Shown: positions 55,428-64,000, numbered from the stretch's first letter. The stretch is DNA of 64,000 bases from Halorubrum tebenquichense DSM 14210 (GCF_000337415.1 NZ_AOJD01000038.1:1-64000); one strand, 5' to 3'. Program-made: numbers and translations. The notes: generated from the letters alone by a model not told the origin.

Positions 55428-57209
55428 TCACTCCAGCTGGTGGTAATCCAGTTCGTGGCCCTCGTCGAGCGCGGCCTTGACCGCCTCGCTCGGCTCGTCG
55501 ACCGGTTCGGTCCGGAGCCGCATCCCGCCCACGTCGGCCGCCTCGAAGTGGACGTTTCGCCGCCAGTCGGCGTCGAGGTCGGGGAAGTCGGTGCGGTAGT
55601 GAGCGCCGCGGGACTCCTCGCGTTCGAGCGCGCCGCGGAGCACCGCCTCGGCGGCGACGATCATGAAGCCGAGGTCGACCGCGAACTCGAACGACTCGCT
55701 GGTGACCGGGCCGACGCGTAAGTCGGCGGCGCGCTCGCGCACGTCGGCGAGGCGGTCGAGGCCCTCTCGGAGCGACGCCTCGTCGCGGAGGATGCCGGCG
55801 TGGTCCCACATCAGCTCGCGCAGGTCAGCGAGCACCGCGTCCACGTCGTGTTCGCCGTCGCGGTTCGCCATCGCGCGGAGGTCGCGGAGGTGCGGTTCGA
55901 CGACCGACTCGCGGAGGTCGTCCGGGACGGTCCCCGGCCCGTCCGCGCGGTCGGCGATCCGCTCGCCGGCGACGACGCCGTACGCGACGGTCTCGGCCAG
56001 CGAGTTCCCGCCGAGCCGGTTCGCGCCGTGGACCCCGGCCATCGTCTCGCCGATGGCGAAGAGCCCGTCCACGTCGGTCTCCCCGTGGTCGTCGACCGCG
56101 ACCCCGCCCATCCCGTAGTGGGAGGTCGGGGCCACCTCGACCGCCTCCTCGGCCATGTCCACGCCGAGGTCCTGGAAGCGCTCGTACATCCGCGGGAGCC
56201 GCTCCCGGACGAAGTCGGCGTCGCGGTGAGAGATGTCGAGGTAGACGCCGCCGTTCTCGGTGCCGCGCCCCTCGGCGACCTCGCGGGCGATCGCCCGGGC
56301 GACCACGTCGCGCGCGTCGAGTTCCATCTGGTCCGGCGAGTAGCGCTCCATGAACCGCTCGCCCGCCGCGTTGAACAGTCGGCCCCCCTCGCCGCGGACC
56401 GCCTCGGTCACGAGGCGGCCGCTCCACGGCTCCCACTCGGGATCGCTCTCGTCGACGGCCATCCCGGTCGGGTGGAACTGCATGAACTCCATGTCCATCA
56501 GGGACGCGCCGGCGTCGTACGCCAGCGCCGCCCCGTCGCCGTTGTTCTCGTCGTCGCGGGAGGTGTGCCGGTTGTAGATTGCGGCGTGGCCGCCGGCGGC
56601 GAGGACGACCGTGCCGGCGTTGAACAGCACGAACTCGCCGTCGTCCATGTCGAAGCCGACGGCACCGCGGACCGCGCCGCCGTCGGAGACCAGTTTCGTT
56701 ACCATCACGTTCTCCCGGTATGGGACAGACAGGGACTGTGCGCGGTCGACGAGCGCGTTCAGCAGCGACTCGCCGGTGTGGTCGCCGGCGAAGGCGGTCC
56801 GGCGGAACGACTGGGCTCCGAAGTAGCGCTGGTCGATCTCGCCGTCGTCGGTCCGAGAGTACTCCATGCCCCACTCGTCGAGTTCGCGGAGGCGCGCCGG
56901 CATCTGTTCCGTCACCGTCTCGACCTTGGCCGGGTCGTTGACGTGGTGGCCCTCGTTGAGCGTGTCGGCGGCGTGGATCGCCGGCGAGTCCTCGGGGTCG
57001 CGCGTGCCGAGCGCGCCGTTGATCCCCCCGCGCGCCCACGTCGTGTGCGCGTCGCCGTGCCCGCGCTTGCCGAGCACGAGCACGTCGTCGACGCCGCGCT
57101 CGGCCAGTTCGATGGCCGCGCGTGCGCCCGCCGCGCCAGCGCCGACGACGAGGACGGAGACGTCTTCGCGCGCGTACTCGACCGGCTCGTCGGTGTCTCG
57201 TTCGGTCAT
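55428..57209 (-). CDS. FAD-dependent dehydrogenase, SdhA/NadB family
   Basis: This flavoprotein of 593 residues belongs to the succinate dehydrogenase/fumarate reductase/L-aspartate oxidase family. The dinucleotide fold is VLVVGAGAAGARAAIELAER; THTTWARGG-like AHTTWARGGINGAL, GGHAAIYNRHTSRDD, MEFMQFHPTGMAVDE and APTSHYGMGGVAVDDHGETD with the active-site residues follow, and HGANRLGGNSLAETVAYG is typical. No iron-sulfur or membrane subunit is adjacent and no nadA/nadC, so a stand-alone role such as aspartate oxidase is possible but unproved. Confidence 0.85.
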   Translation of the reverse strand: MTERDTDEPVEYAREDVSVLVVGAGAAGARAAIELAERGVDDVLVLGKRGHGDAHTTWARGGINGALGTRDPEDSPAIHAADTLNEGHHVNDPAKVETVTEQMPARLRELDEWGMEYSRTDDGEIDQRYFGAQSFRRTAFAGDHTGESLLNALVDRAQSLSVPYRENVMVTKLVSDGGAVRGAVGFDMDDGEFVLFNAGTVVLAAGGHAAIYNRHTSRDDENNGDGAALAYDAGASLMDMEFMQFHPTGMAVDESDPEWEPWSGRLVTEAVRGEGGRLFNAAGERFMERYSPDQMELDARDVVARAIAREVAEGRGTENGGVYLDISHRDADFVRERLPRMYERFQDLGVDMAEEAVEVAPTSHYGMGGVAVDDHGETDVDGLFAIGETMAGVHGANRLGGNSLAETVAYGVVAGERIADRADGPGTVPDDLRESVVEPHLRDLRAMANRDGEHDVDAVLADLRELMWDHAGILRDEASLREGLDRLADVRERAADLRVGPVTSESFEFAVDLGFMIVAAEAVLRGALEREESRGAHYRTDFPDLDADWRRNVHFEAADVGGMRLRTEPVDEPSEAVKAALDEGHELDYHQLE

Positions 57210-57302
57210 AACGGAAGTGAGGGGCCCTACACGGGTAAGCCTCACGCGCGTGTGCGCGCGAAAGGAGCCGGAGCGTCGGTCCGGGTCCGCGCGGCCGCCG
57301 CT

Positions 57303-58190
57303 TCAGTCCCACCCCGGCGTGCCGGGCGCGCCCCTGTCGTCCTCCACGTCGCGCACCAGTCGGTCGAGCGCGTCGGCGTCGAGCGCGACGGAGTCGCCGT
57401 CGCCGGCGGCCCGTTCGGTCCACTCGCGGATCGCCGTCCCGACCCACGAGTCGGTCTCGCGGGCGCGCTCCCGGGCGTCGGCCATGCGGTCGCGGTCGAC
57501 CGACAGCGATCCGGGGCGAGAGCCGGCAGCGGCACCGGCGAAGCGGGCGCGGTCGTCGGCGGTCGCCGCGCCGTCGCGGAGGCGGGCGACGACCCCGTCG
57601 AGGGCGTCTGGCTCGGGGTAGGCGAACACGGTCGCGCCGAGCGCCTGCGGGCCGAACGCGGGTGCCGGGAGGTCCTCGGGCGGGTCGTCGTCCAGGAGCC
57701 GGTCGCCGCCGCCGGCGGCCTCGACGCGCTCGCACTCCGTCTCCGCGCCGAGTTCGAGGTTGTGCCCGGGGTACGTCGCGCAGGTGCGCGGGTAGCGCTC
57801 GTCGCCGTGGATCCGGCACTGGAGCGTCGTCGGGTCGAGGAAGACGCAGGCGTCGAGCCAGCGCGGCTCGTCGGTCCCGACCGGCGCGACCGGCTTCGGC
57901 GGCTTGCGGAGGCCGACGACGAAGACGGGGCGGCCGTCGACCGCGGCGAGGTCGACGCCGTCGACCCGGACGCTGTCGTCGCCCTCGACCGGCTCGAACA
58001 GCCGGGGAGTCAGCGCGGCGGCGAGGCCGTCGTCGACGAAGCCGGCCACCTCGTCGCGGGTGAGCGGCGCGAGGTCGTAGACGTCGTCGAGCGGGGGGCG
58101 CGGCCCGGTGCGGTCGGAGCCCGCGGCGGCCGGGTCGAGCGGTCGCCAGTCGACGCAGCAGCCGGCGCACCCCTCACAGCGGAGGTCCAT
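57303..58190 (-). CDS. YkgJ-family cysteine-cluster protein
   Basis: This protein of 295 residues starts MDLRCEGCAGCCVDWRPLDP, the CxxCxxCC cluster of the YkgJ (zinc- or iron-chelating) family, with further cysteines in DACVFLDPTTLQCRIHGDER and YPRTCATYPGHNLELGAETE. These cysteines should bind a metal cluster. The C-terminal 130 residues are acidic and poorly conserved. The cellular role of the family is unclear. It lies upstream of the flavoprotein on the same strand with a 93-bp gap. Confidence 0.87.
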   Translation of the reverse strand: MDLRCEGCAGCCVDWRPLDPAAAGSDRTGPRPPLDDVYDLAPLTRDEVAGFVDDGLAAALTPRLFEPVEGDDSVRVDGVDLAAVDGRPVFVVGLRKPPKPVAPVGTDEPRWLDACVFLDPTTLQCRIHGDERYPRTCATYPGHNLELGAETECERVEAAGGGDRLLDDDPPEDLPAPAFGPQALGATVFAYPEPDALDGVVARLRDGAATADDRARFAGAAAGSRPGSLSVDRDRMADARERARETDSWVGTAIREWTERAAGDGDSVALDADALDRLVRDVEDDRGAPGTPGWD

Positions 58191-58286
58191 ACGATCGTGG
58201 GGACGGTTCGCACGGGGATAAGCGATCGGCGGGGAGGGTATCGGACTGATAACCGATCGGCGGAGGGTCCCGGAGGCGTCGCCGGC

Positions 58287-58883
58287 CTACAGTTCGCCCT
58301 TCGTGCTGGGCGTGTCGCTGCGTCGCTCGTCGAGGCGGGTGGCGTCGTCGAGCGCGCGCGCCAGCGCCTTGAACAGCGCCTCGACCTCGTGGTGGGCGTT
58401 GTCGCCGCGCTCGACCGCCGCGTGGAGCGTCAGCCCGGCGTTGTGGGCCAGCGACATCGCGAAGTGGTCGGCCATGACGCTCGTGAACTCGCCGACCGAC
58501 TCCTGTGAGAACTCGCCGGCGAACTCGTAGTACGGGCGGCCCGCCACGTCGACGACGACGCTCGCGACCGCCTCGTCGAGGGGGACCCGTCGGTCGGCGT
58601 ACCGGCGGATCGCGCGCTTGTCGCCGAGCGCCTCGTCGAACGCCTCGCCGAGGCAGATCGCCACGTCCTCGACGGTGTGGTGGTCGTCGATCTCCAGATC
58701 GCCGTCACAGCGCACGGTGAGGTCGAAGAGGCCGTGTTTGGCGAACGACTCCAGCATGTGGTCGTAGAAGCCGATACCGGTGTCGACCTCGCTGTCGCCG
58801 TCGCCGTCGACCGCGAGCGTCAGCTCGATCGTCGTCTCCGCGGTCTCGCGGGTGACCGCCGCGGTCCGGTCGTGCTCGCTCAT
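58287..58883 (-). CDS. hisB: Imidazoleglycerol-phosphate dehydratase
   Basis: HisB, 198 residues, is the monofunctional dehydratase (no phosphatase domain) of histidine synthesis. Manganese-binding histidine motifs are [53 protein letters not shown] and [17 protein letters not shown]. Length is typical. Structured repeat copy B lies directly upstream of its start on the opposite strand. Confidence 0.96.
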   Translation of the reverse strand: MSEHDRTAAVTRETAETTIELTLAVDGDGDSEVDTGIGFYDHMLESFAKHGLFDLTVRCDGDLEIDDHHTVEDVAICLGEAFDEALGDKRAIRRYADRRVPLDEAVASVVVDVAGRPYYEFAGEFSQESVGEFTSVMADHFAMSLAHNAGLTLHAAVERGDNAHHEVEALFKALARALDDATRLDERRSDTPSTKGEL

Positions 58884-58937
58884 ACGTGTCCGTCGCGGCC
58901 GGCTCTTAAGGGGATTGCGGGGAACGGGGTGTCATCA

Positions 58938-59202
58938 GTTATAAGTTCAACTGCGGTGGCGCGCGCCTCCGAGGCCGCCTTGCGGCCGAGGAGCGTCGCG
59001 CGAGGGAGTCGCTGTCGGCCGAAGCGTGAGCGAAGGCCGCCAGCGACGAGGCTGGGGAGGTGTGAGGTGCGGTAGGGCGGGACTCGAAGGGGCAGCCGCG
59101 AGGTTGACGCAGGCGACGCAAGGACCGCAGCGAAGGAGCGACAGCGACTGAGAGAGGACCGCAGCGAGCGTGCGTCAACCTCGCGGCTGGGGCTTCGGCG
59201 GT
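58938..59202 (+). repeat. Structured repeat, copy B (candidate RNA)
   Basis: It begins GTTATAAG (58938-58945) and GCGGTGGCGCG (58953). Hairpin 1 is CTCC-GA-GGCCGC-CTT-GCGGCC-GA-GGAG (58967-58993). Hairpin 2 is GTCGCTG/CAGCGAC with an inner GGCC/GGCC. The core GAGGCTGGGGAGG is at 59048-59060 and GCGGGACTCGAAGGGGCAG at 59077-59095. Hairpin 3 is a perfect 19-bp stem (59093-59111 with 59171-59189), followed by GGGGCTTCGGCGG. Compared with copy A, three base pairs of hairpin 3 have changed on both sides. No downstream TATA units follow here. Confidence 0.78.
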
Positions 59203-59268
59203 CTCGGTCATGGGGACGCGCTTGTGTCCGACCGAGTCATCCACGACTCCACATCCGAACGCCTCGTC

Positions 59269-60024
59269 TCAGACCTCGTCGGCCGCCTTTTGCGCCTCAC
59301 GAAGCGTGAACTCGCCCTCGTACAGCGCGGTCCCGACCACGACCGCGGCCGCGCCGGCCTCCTTCAGCGCGATCACGTCGTCGACCGTCGCCACGCCGCC
59401 GGAAGCTATCACGGGAATCTCGACCGCCTCGACCACCGACTCCACCGCCTCCCGGTTTATCCCGGCCAGTTGACCCTCCACGTCGACGTTCGTGAATAAG
59501 ATTGCGCCCGCCCCCAGCTCCTCGTAGCGCGCGGCCGCCTCGCCGGGGTCGAGGCCGGTCCCCTCGGTCCACCCCGACACCACGACCTCGCCGTCCTTCG
59601 CGTCGAGGCTGACGACGACGCTCCCCGGGTGCGTCTCGTCGATCTCCGCGACGATCTCGGGCGTCTCGACCGCCGCGGTCCCCAGAATGACGCGGTCGAG
59701 CCCGAGATCGAGGAGGTCGCGCGCGCCCTCGGCGGTGCGGATGCCGCCGCCGAGTTGGAGGCCGATCGCGTCGTCGCCGTCCGCGCCGCCGACCGCCTCC
59801 ACCACCGCCTCGATCGCCGCGGCGTTGACGCGCTCGCCCTCGAACGCGCCGTCGAGGTCGACGAGGTGGAGCGTCTCCGCGCCCGCCTCGATCCAGCGCT
59901 CGGCGGCGTCGACCGGGTCGCCGTAGCGTTTGCCCGTGCCGCGCTCGCCGCCGACCAGCTGGACGACCTCGCCGTCCTGCACGTCGACGGCGGGGATCAC
60001 CTCGAACTCGGGGAAGTCGCTCAT
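59269..60024 (-). CDS. hisA: ProFAR isomerase
   Basis: HisA, 251 residues, isomerises ProFAR to PRFAR in histidine synthesis. It is a half-barrel duplication: the first half has VIPAVDVQDGEVVQLVGGE, LHLVDLDGAFEGE and IGLQLGGGIRTAEGARDLLD, and the second VSLDAKDGEVVVSGWTEGTG, GAILFTNVDVEGQLAGIN and VIASGGVATVDDVIALKE. Both phosphate sites (GGGIR, ASGGV) are intact. ATG 60024 is chosen; a TTTAATC box lies about 28 bp upstream on this strand. It is flanked by structured repeats B and C facing each other. Confidence 0.96.
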   Translation of the reverse strand: MSDFPEFEVIPAVDVQDGEVVQLVGGERGTGKRYGDPVDAAERWIEAGAETLHLVDLDGAFEGERVNAAAIEAVVEAVGGADGDDAIGLQLGGGIRTAEGARDLLDLGLDRVILGTAAVETPEIVAEIDETHPGSVVVSLDAKDGEVVVSGWTEGTGLDPGEAAARYEELGAGAILFTNVDVEGQLAGINREAVESVVEAVEIPVIASGGVATVDDVIALKEAGAAAVVVGTALYEGEFTLREAQKAADEV

Positions 60025-60118
60025 ACGGGACGAGAGCCGACGACGGCGATTAAACCGGTCGGTTCGAGGCGAAACGAGGGGGTTCGGCGGTGAACTCCTC
60101 CGAGGAGGTAGTGATTTA

Positions 60119-60415
60119 CTTATGAATGGCTGTGGCTGAATCTCCGGCGAACGCCTCCCCAGCCTCGTCACCGGCGCTACGCGCCGGTTGTAAGCGAGAG
60201 CGAAGCTCTCGCCCTGTCGCTGGCGGTCTTCGCTTCGCTCGACCGCCAGCGACTCCGGCGAGAATCGAAGATTCTCTGGCAGCGAGGGACGCGATCTCTC
60301 GGGCGACCGGGCTTCGTCCGGTGACAGCCGGCGGCTTCGCCGCCGGCGACCTCGCGCGTGCGACTCGCGGCCTGGCGGCCGCTCGTCGGCACGCGCCACC
60401 GCACCTATTTATAAA
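60119..60415 (-). repeat. Structured repeat, copy C (hairpin-expanded)
   Basis: On the minus strand it opens TTTATAAA (60408-60415), GCGGTGGCGCG (60392-60402) and hairpin 1, CGAC-GA-GCGGCC-GCCA-GGCCGC-GA-GTCG. Then follows a block of about six closely packed inverted repeats, such as GGCGGCGAAGCCGCC, GAGAATCTTCGATTCTC, GGCGGTCGAGCGAAG with its partner, GCGAGAGCTTCGCTCTCGC and CCGGCGCGTAGCGCCGG. The core GAGGCTGGGGAGG (60154-60166) comes next, ending GTTCGCCGGAGATTC and TTCATAAG. The GCGGGACTCGAAGG module and hairpin 3 are absent. Confidence 0.72.
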
Positions 60416-60460
60416 CAATCGCGTTTCAACAGAGTCGGATATTCCGGATCTCCGACCCAC

Positions 60461-61279
60461 TCACGCCACGGAGATGAGCAGCTGCGAGACGTCCACGTCG
60501 AAGGCGGCCGGGTCGGTCGCGAGCGCCTCCGCGGCCTCCGCGCCGGCGAGTTCCGTCACGAGCGTCTCCGCGTCCGCGAGGTCCGGCAGCGCCTCGCCGA
60601 TCACCTCGATGAGCGGGTCGATCGGGTACGCGCCGCCCGCGACGATCACGTCGGTCCCGTCGTGCCAGACGCCGAGCCGCGACTCCATCTCGACGGTCTC
60701 GCTGACCGACTCGGTGGAGCCGTCCGGGAGCGGGAACTCGCCCGCGAGCGGGAACTCGCCCGCGAGCCGCCACGCCGTCGCGGTGTGCCCGCTCCGGACC
60801 GTCGTCGTCCCCTCGTCTGCGACCTCGACGTTCTCGATCCCGCTGTCGCGGAGCTGCGCGCGGAACGCGTCGACCGCCGCGCCCTCCACCTCCGCCATCA
60901 GCCGGTCGCGGCCGACGCCGGCCGGGAGCTGATCGACCGCCGGTCGGAGGTCGATCCGGGTGGCGAAGAAGACGAGGGGCGACCCCGACGCGTCGAACGT
61001 CGCCGCGAGCGCCTCGGCGACGTCGACGTACTCGTAGATCAGCGTCCGCTCGCGCGCCCGGACCGTCACCGGGCCGTACGACTGCTCGAACACCGTGCTC
61101 CGCGACTCATCGATCTGCCGCCAGTCCTCGATCCGGTCGCCGGTCACCGTCGGTTCCGGGACCGGCCCCTCCCGCGTGCCGAGACAGCCCGCGAGTCCGA
61201 GCAAGCCGAGGCTCCCGGCACCGGCCAGCAGTCGCCGTCGCGTAGTCCCCGCTGACCGTCCCGTCGGTGAGTCATTCAT
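60461..61279 (-). CDS. Tat-type lipoprotein, unknown function
   Basis: This protein of 272 residues has a Tat lipoprotein signal: RRRLLAGAGSLGLLGLAGC, with the lipidated cysteine at 32. The mature domain resembles haloarchaeal lipoproteins with mixed alpha/beta pattern (SYGPVTVRARERTLIYEYVD, PLVFFATRIDLRPAV). There is a small internal duplication LAGEFPLAGEFPL. It diverges from thiB by 119 bp. Function unknown. ATG 61279 is preferred over one at 61360. Confidence 0.75.
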   Translation of the reverse strand: MNDSPTGRSAGTTRRRLLAGAGSLGLLGLAGCLGTREGPVPEPTVTGDRIEDWRQIDESRSTVFEQSYGPVTVRARERTLIYEYVDVAEALAATFDASGSPLVFFATRIDLRPAVDQLPAGVGRDRLMAEVEGAAVDAFRAQLRDSGIENVEVADEGTTTVRSGHTATAWRLAGEFPLAGEFPLPDGSTESVSETVEMESRLGVWHDGTDVIVAGGAYPIDPLIEVIGEALPDLADAETLVTELAGAEAAEALATDPAAFDVDVSQLLISVA

Positions 61280-61398
61280 GCCGATCTGGAGGGCGCGACC
61301 GGACAAAGCGGTGTCGGCGGCGATATCTCGGCGAACGAGGTGCGACACCGCGACCGACACGGATCCCTTTTGTAACCACCGAGTACAACAACCGAGTG

Positions 61399-62640
61399 AT
61401 GACTACCGACGAGAGCGAGACGCGGCGGCGACCCGCCCGGCCACACACCCGACGACGGTTCCTGACGGCGGCCGGGGCGGCGGGGGCCGTCGCCCTCGCC
61501 GGCTGTAGCGCCGAGCGTACCGGCGACGGGGACGAGGGCGGCGACGAGAGCGGCGGCGACGGCTCGGACGGGTCCGACAGTTCGGACGGCTCCGACGGAG
61601 AGGGGGACGGCGAGACGCCGACGCTGACCGTCGCCACCTACGCCAACTTCATCGACGCGCCCTCGGTGAGCCCCGGCGAGTGGCTCAAAGAGGAGTTCGA
61701 GAGCCGCTTCGACGCCGAGCTGGAGTGGGCGACGCCCGACAACGAGGTGAACTACTACGTCGAGCGCGCGGCCTCGGGAGCCGGCGTCGACGCCGACCTC
61801 TACGTCGGCCTCACCACGGAGGACCTCGTGCGCGTCGATGAGGAACTCGACGACGACCTCTTCGCGGAGCGGGGGTCGGTCGACGGGTTCGACGACGTGC
61901 GGGAGGGGCTGCTGTTCGACCCGTTCGAGCGGGCGGTCCCGTTCGACACCGGCTACGTGAGCCTCGTGTACGACGGGACGACGGCGGAGGCCCCGGAGAC
62001 GTTCGACGGGCTGCTCGACGACGAGCACGCGGGCGCGCTCATCGCGCAGAACCCCGGCGGCTCCGCGACCGGTCGGGCGTTCCTCCTCCACACGATCAAC
62101 CGCTTCGGCGACGGCGGAGTCGCGAGCGACGGAGACGGGGAAGCCGTTTCGGGCGAGGACGGCGACCCCGACTACGACTACCTCGACTACTGGGCGGACC
62201 TTCAGGCGAACGACGTGCGCGTGCTGGGGAGTTGGGACGACGCGTACACGGCCTGGAGCGAGGGGGAAGCGCCGATCGTCGTCTCCTACTCCACCGATCA
62301 GGTGTTCGCTGACATGGAGGGCGAGAACCTCGAAGAACACCAGATCCGGTTCCTGAACGATCAGGCGTACGCGAACCCGGAGGGGATGGCCGTCTTCGCC
62401 GACGCCGACGAGCCCGACCTCGCCCGACAGTTCATGTCGTTCGTGCTGGAGCCGGACGTTCAGGGCGAAATCGCGCAGCGCAACGTCGCGTTCCCGGCGA
62501 CCGGAACCGCCGAGCTGCCGAGCGACTACGCGGAGCTGGCACAGGAGCCGGCCGACCCGGTTACGTTCACCTACGACGAGCTCCAGGGCTCGGTCGACGC
62601 GTGGGTCGAGGCCTGGGAGCGGCAGTTCGCCGGAAACTAA
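61399..62640 (+). CDS. thiB: Thiamine-type ABC transporter binding lipoprotein
   Basis: This protein of 413 residues has a Tat lipoprotein signal (RRRFLTAAGAAGAVALAGC, Cys36), then a Gly/Ser/Asp linker of about 35 residues. The binding-protein part begins TPTLTVATYANFIDAPSVSP and continues with VDADLYVGLTTEDLVRV, FDTGYVSLVYD and PIVVSYSTDQVFADMEG. This agrees with the ThiB/TbpA thiamine-binding family, which shares the LTVATY opening. The permease follows 24 bp later. No TPP riboswitch was found upstream. Substrate is inferred from family resemblance only. Confidence 0.82.
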   Translation: MTTDESETRRRPARPHTRRRFLTAAGAAGAVALAGCSAERTGDGDEGGDESGGDGSDGSDSSDGSDGEGDGETPTLTVATYANFIDAPSVSPGEWLKEEFESRFDAELEWATPDNEVNYYVERAASGAGVDADLYVGLTTEDLVRVDEELDDDLFAERGSVDGFDDVREGLLFDPFERAVPFDTGYVSLVYDGTTAEAPETFDGLLDDEHAGALIAQNPGGSATGRAFLLHTINRFGDGGVASDGDGEAVSGEDGDPDYDYLDYWADLQANDVRVLGSWDDAYTAWSEGEAPIVVSYSTDQVFADMEGENLEEHQIRFLNDQAYANPEGMAVFADADEPDLARQFMSFVLEPDVQGEIAQRNVAFPATGTAELPSDYAELAQEPADPVTFTYDELQGSVDAWVEAWERQFAGN

Positions 62641-62664
62641 GCGCGTGGCCGACGAGGAGAGCGC

Positions 62665-64000
62665 GTGACCGACGGCGACGACCACGGCGGGGACGCCGAC
62701 GACGGCGGGGACGCCGACGATCACGGCGACGACACCGACGATCATGGCGGCCGCTTGGCGCGGGTCCGCGCCGGGACCGAGGCGCGCGCGCTGACCGCGC
62801 TCGCGGTCCTCACCAGCCTCACGCTCGTCGTCGCCTTCTACTACCCGACCGCGACCGTCCTCGTCGAGGCGGTCGTCGTCGACGGTGCCGTTACCCTCGG
62901 CGTCTTCGCCGACGTGCTCACCGACCCCTTCTACTTCGGCGAACTCGCGCGCCTGCTGTCCGGCGAGCCGCCAGGAGTCGTCGCGCGAGCGCTGCTCTCG
63001 CCGGACCGCCGGCTGGGGATCGTCGGGTTCACCGCGTATCAGGCGGTGCTCTCGACGGTCGCGAGCGTCGCCCTCGGCCTCCCCGCCGCCTACCTGCTCG
63101 CCCGCTTCGAGTTCCCGGGCCGGAAGACGCTGCGCTCGCTGACCATCGTCCCGTTCGTCCTGCCGTCGATCATGGTCGGGGTGGGGTTCGTTGCCACGTT
63201 CGGGCAGAACGGCACCCTGAACGCCGCGCTGAGCGCGCTCGGACTGCCGCCGGTCGATCTCATGTTCACCCTCGAAGCCGTGGTGATCGCCCACGCGTTC
63301 TACAACGCGCCGCTCGTCGCGCGCGTGACGACCGCGGCGTGGGAGTCGGTGGACGCGAGCGCGGTCGAGACCGCCCGGAGCCTCGGTGCCGGCCCGGTGC
63401 GGGCGTTCGTCGACGTGGTCGCGCCGCAGGTGTACCCGGCCGTGCTGACGGGCGCGGCGCTCACCTTCGTGTTCACGTTCGGGACGTTCCCCATCGTCCT
63501 CGCGCTCGGCGGGTTCGAGCTGGCGACGGTGGAGGTGTTCGTCTACCGGCTGGTGCGCGACCTGAACTACGCCGAGGCCGCCGCGCTGGCGGTCGTCGAA
63601 CTCGTCGTCTCGCTCGCGGTCCTCCTCGCGTACCTCCGCTACGAGGCCCGGAACGCGACCAGCACGCGAGGGGCGCGACCGCTGCCGCGCCGGTCGCTCG
63701 TCCCGCCGTCGCTCTCCCCCCGCGAACTGCTGCCGCGGGCGGGGCTGGCCGCCTACGGCGTCGTGGCCGCGGTCGTCTTCCTCGCGCCGATCGCGTCGAT
63801 GATCCTCGCGTCCGTCACGGGCGGCGACGGCGCGCTCACGCTCGACAACTACCGGTTCCTGGTCGAACGGCAGCAGACGGGCGCGGCGTTTCAGGTGCGG
63901 CCGTGGCCCGCGATCCGGAACTCGCTGGCGTTCGCGGGGGCGGCGACCCTGCTCGCGCTCCCGATGGGCGTCGTCGTCGCGGTGCTGACCACGCGGCGGT
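62665..64000 (+). CDS. thiP: Thiamine-type ABC permease (partial, 3' end outside)
   Basis: The frame from GTG 62665 runs open to the window edge (445 codons seen). After a His/Asp/Gly-rich N-terminus (about 25 residues, DDHGGDADDGGDADDHGDD) come hydrophobic helices and an inner-membrane permease domain: STVASVALGLPAAYLLARFE, IVPFVLPSIMVGVGF, and the EAA-type loop ETARSLGAGPVRAFVDVVAP. A second permease unit begins near residue 350 (GLAAYGVVAAVVFLAPIASM, IRNSLAFAGAATLLALPMG), matching the doubled ThiP/iron permeases. The ATPase should lie beyond the edge. Confidence 0.83.
   Translation, partial: MTDGDDHGGDADDGGDADDHGDDTDDHGGRLARVRAGTEARALTALAVLTSLTLVVAFYYPTATVLVEAVVVDGAVTLGVFADVLTDPFYFGELARLLSGEPPGVVARALLSPDRRLGIVGFTAYQAVLSTVASVALGLPAAYLLARFEFPGRKTLRSLTIVPFVLPSIMVGVGFVATFGQNGTLNAALSALGLPPVDLMFTLEAVVIAHAFYNAPLVARVTTAAWESVDASAVETARSLGAGPVRAFVDVVAPQVYPAVLTGAALTFVFTFGTFPIVLALGGFELATVEVFVYRLVRDLNYAEAAALAVVELVVSLAVLLAYLRYEARNATSTRGARPLPRRSLVPPSLSPRELLPRAGLAAYGVVAAVVFLAPIASMILASVTGGDGALTLDNYRFLVERQQTGAAFQVRPWPAIRNSLAFAGAATLLALPMGVVVAVLTTRR

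Noticed and set aside
61280-61398. TPP riboswitch before thiB
   Set aside because: The conserved CTGAGA and ACCTGAT-type elements are not found.

Overview
The window looks like the main chromosome of a halophilic archaeon of class Halobacteria, most likely Halorubrum or a close relative. The evidence is high GC, strongly acidic proteins, TATA-box promoters with little or no leader, a TATA-binding protein, RadA, Orc1/Cdc6, the TatC/TatCt pair, Tat-type lipoproteins, and lycopene cyclase next to a Brp/Blh retinal-forming oxygenase. Almost all of it is ordinary housekeeping DNA. No insertion sequence, CRISPR array, rRNA or toxin system was seen.

The first 0.75 kb is different. It is AT-rich and carries two remnants of TATA-binding-protein genes lying tail to tail. 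It stops at the 3' end of a tRNA-Arg(CCG) gene, the usual edge of an integrated element in archaea. Just past the tRNA is a TrmB-type regulator that has lost its DNA-binding half.

From 1.6 to 29.9 kb there are single genes and short clusters. These are a PAS histidine kinase, rimI, oligoendopeptidase F, an M29 aminopeptidase, an O-acetylhomoserine sulfhydrylase, an SPFH protein, uvrB, hisG, a GIY-YIG protein, larB, a small histone-fold protein, rpiA, an Orc/Cdc6 protein, a tRNA G10 methyltransferase, tbp, an XPD/Rad3-like helicase, an ACT-domain regulator, radA, an ammonium transporter fused to a PII protein, and hemL. From 30.3 to 39.7 kb lies a complete arginine pathway of the carrier-protein (LysW/ArgW) type: argG, argH, argW, argX, argC, argB, argD, argE and argF. 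From argX to argE the genes overlap or touch, so they are probably translationally coupled. The carrier protein has no cysteine, although the family normally has a zinc knuckle.

From 40.4 to 50 kb come divergent tatC and double-length tatCt, uvrA, a Tat-exported protein and a MutS-like ATPase. From 50.4 to 55.4 kb are larE, serB, crtY and brp (carotene to retinal) and a GNAT acetyltransferase. From 55.4 to 64 kb are an FAD dehydrogenase, a YkgJ protein, hisB, hisA, a lipoprotein and the start of a thiamine ABC transporter (thiB, thiP), which runs off the window.

The most unusual signal is a dispersed, highly structured repeat present three times (39.9-40.4, 58.9-59.2 and 60.1-60.4 kb). Each copy starts at a TTATAA box and has a conserved 5' hairpin with a GA/GA internal loop, then a variable hairpin block and a GAGGCTGGGGAGG core. 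Two copies end in a 19-bp stem followed by GGGGCTTCGG. Stem bases differ between copies but pairing is kept, which points to selection on structure. Copy A is followed by short TATA-box-plus-hairpin units, two of them a perfect 63-bp tandem repeat. This is the best candidate here for an undescribed structured RNA or DNA element.
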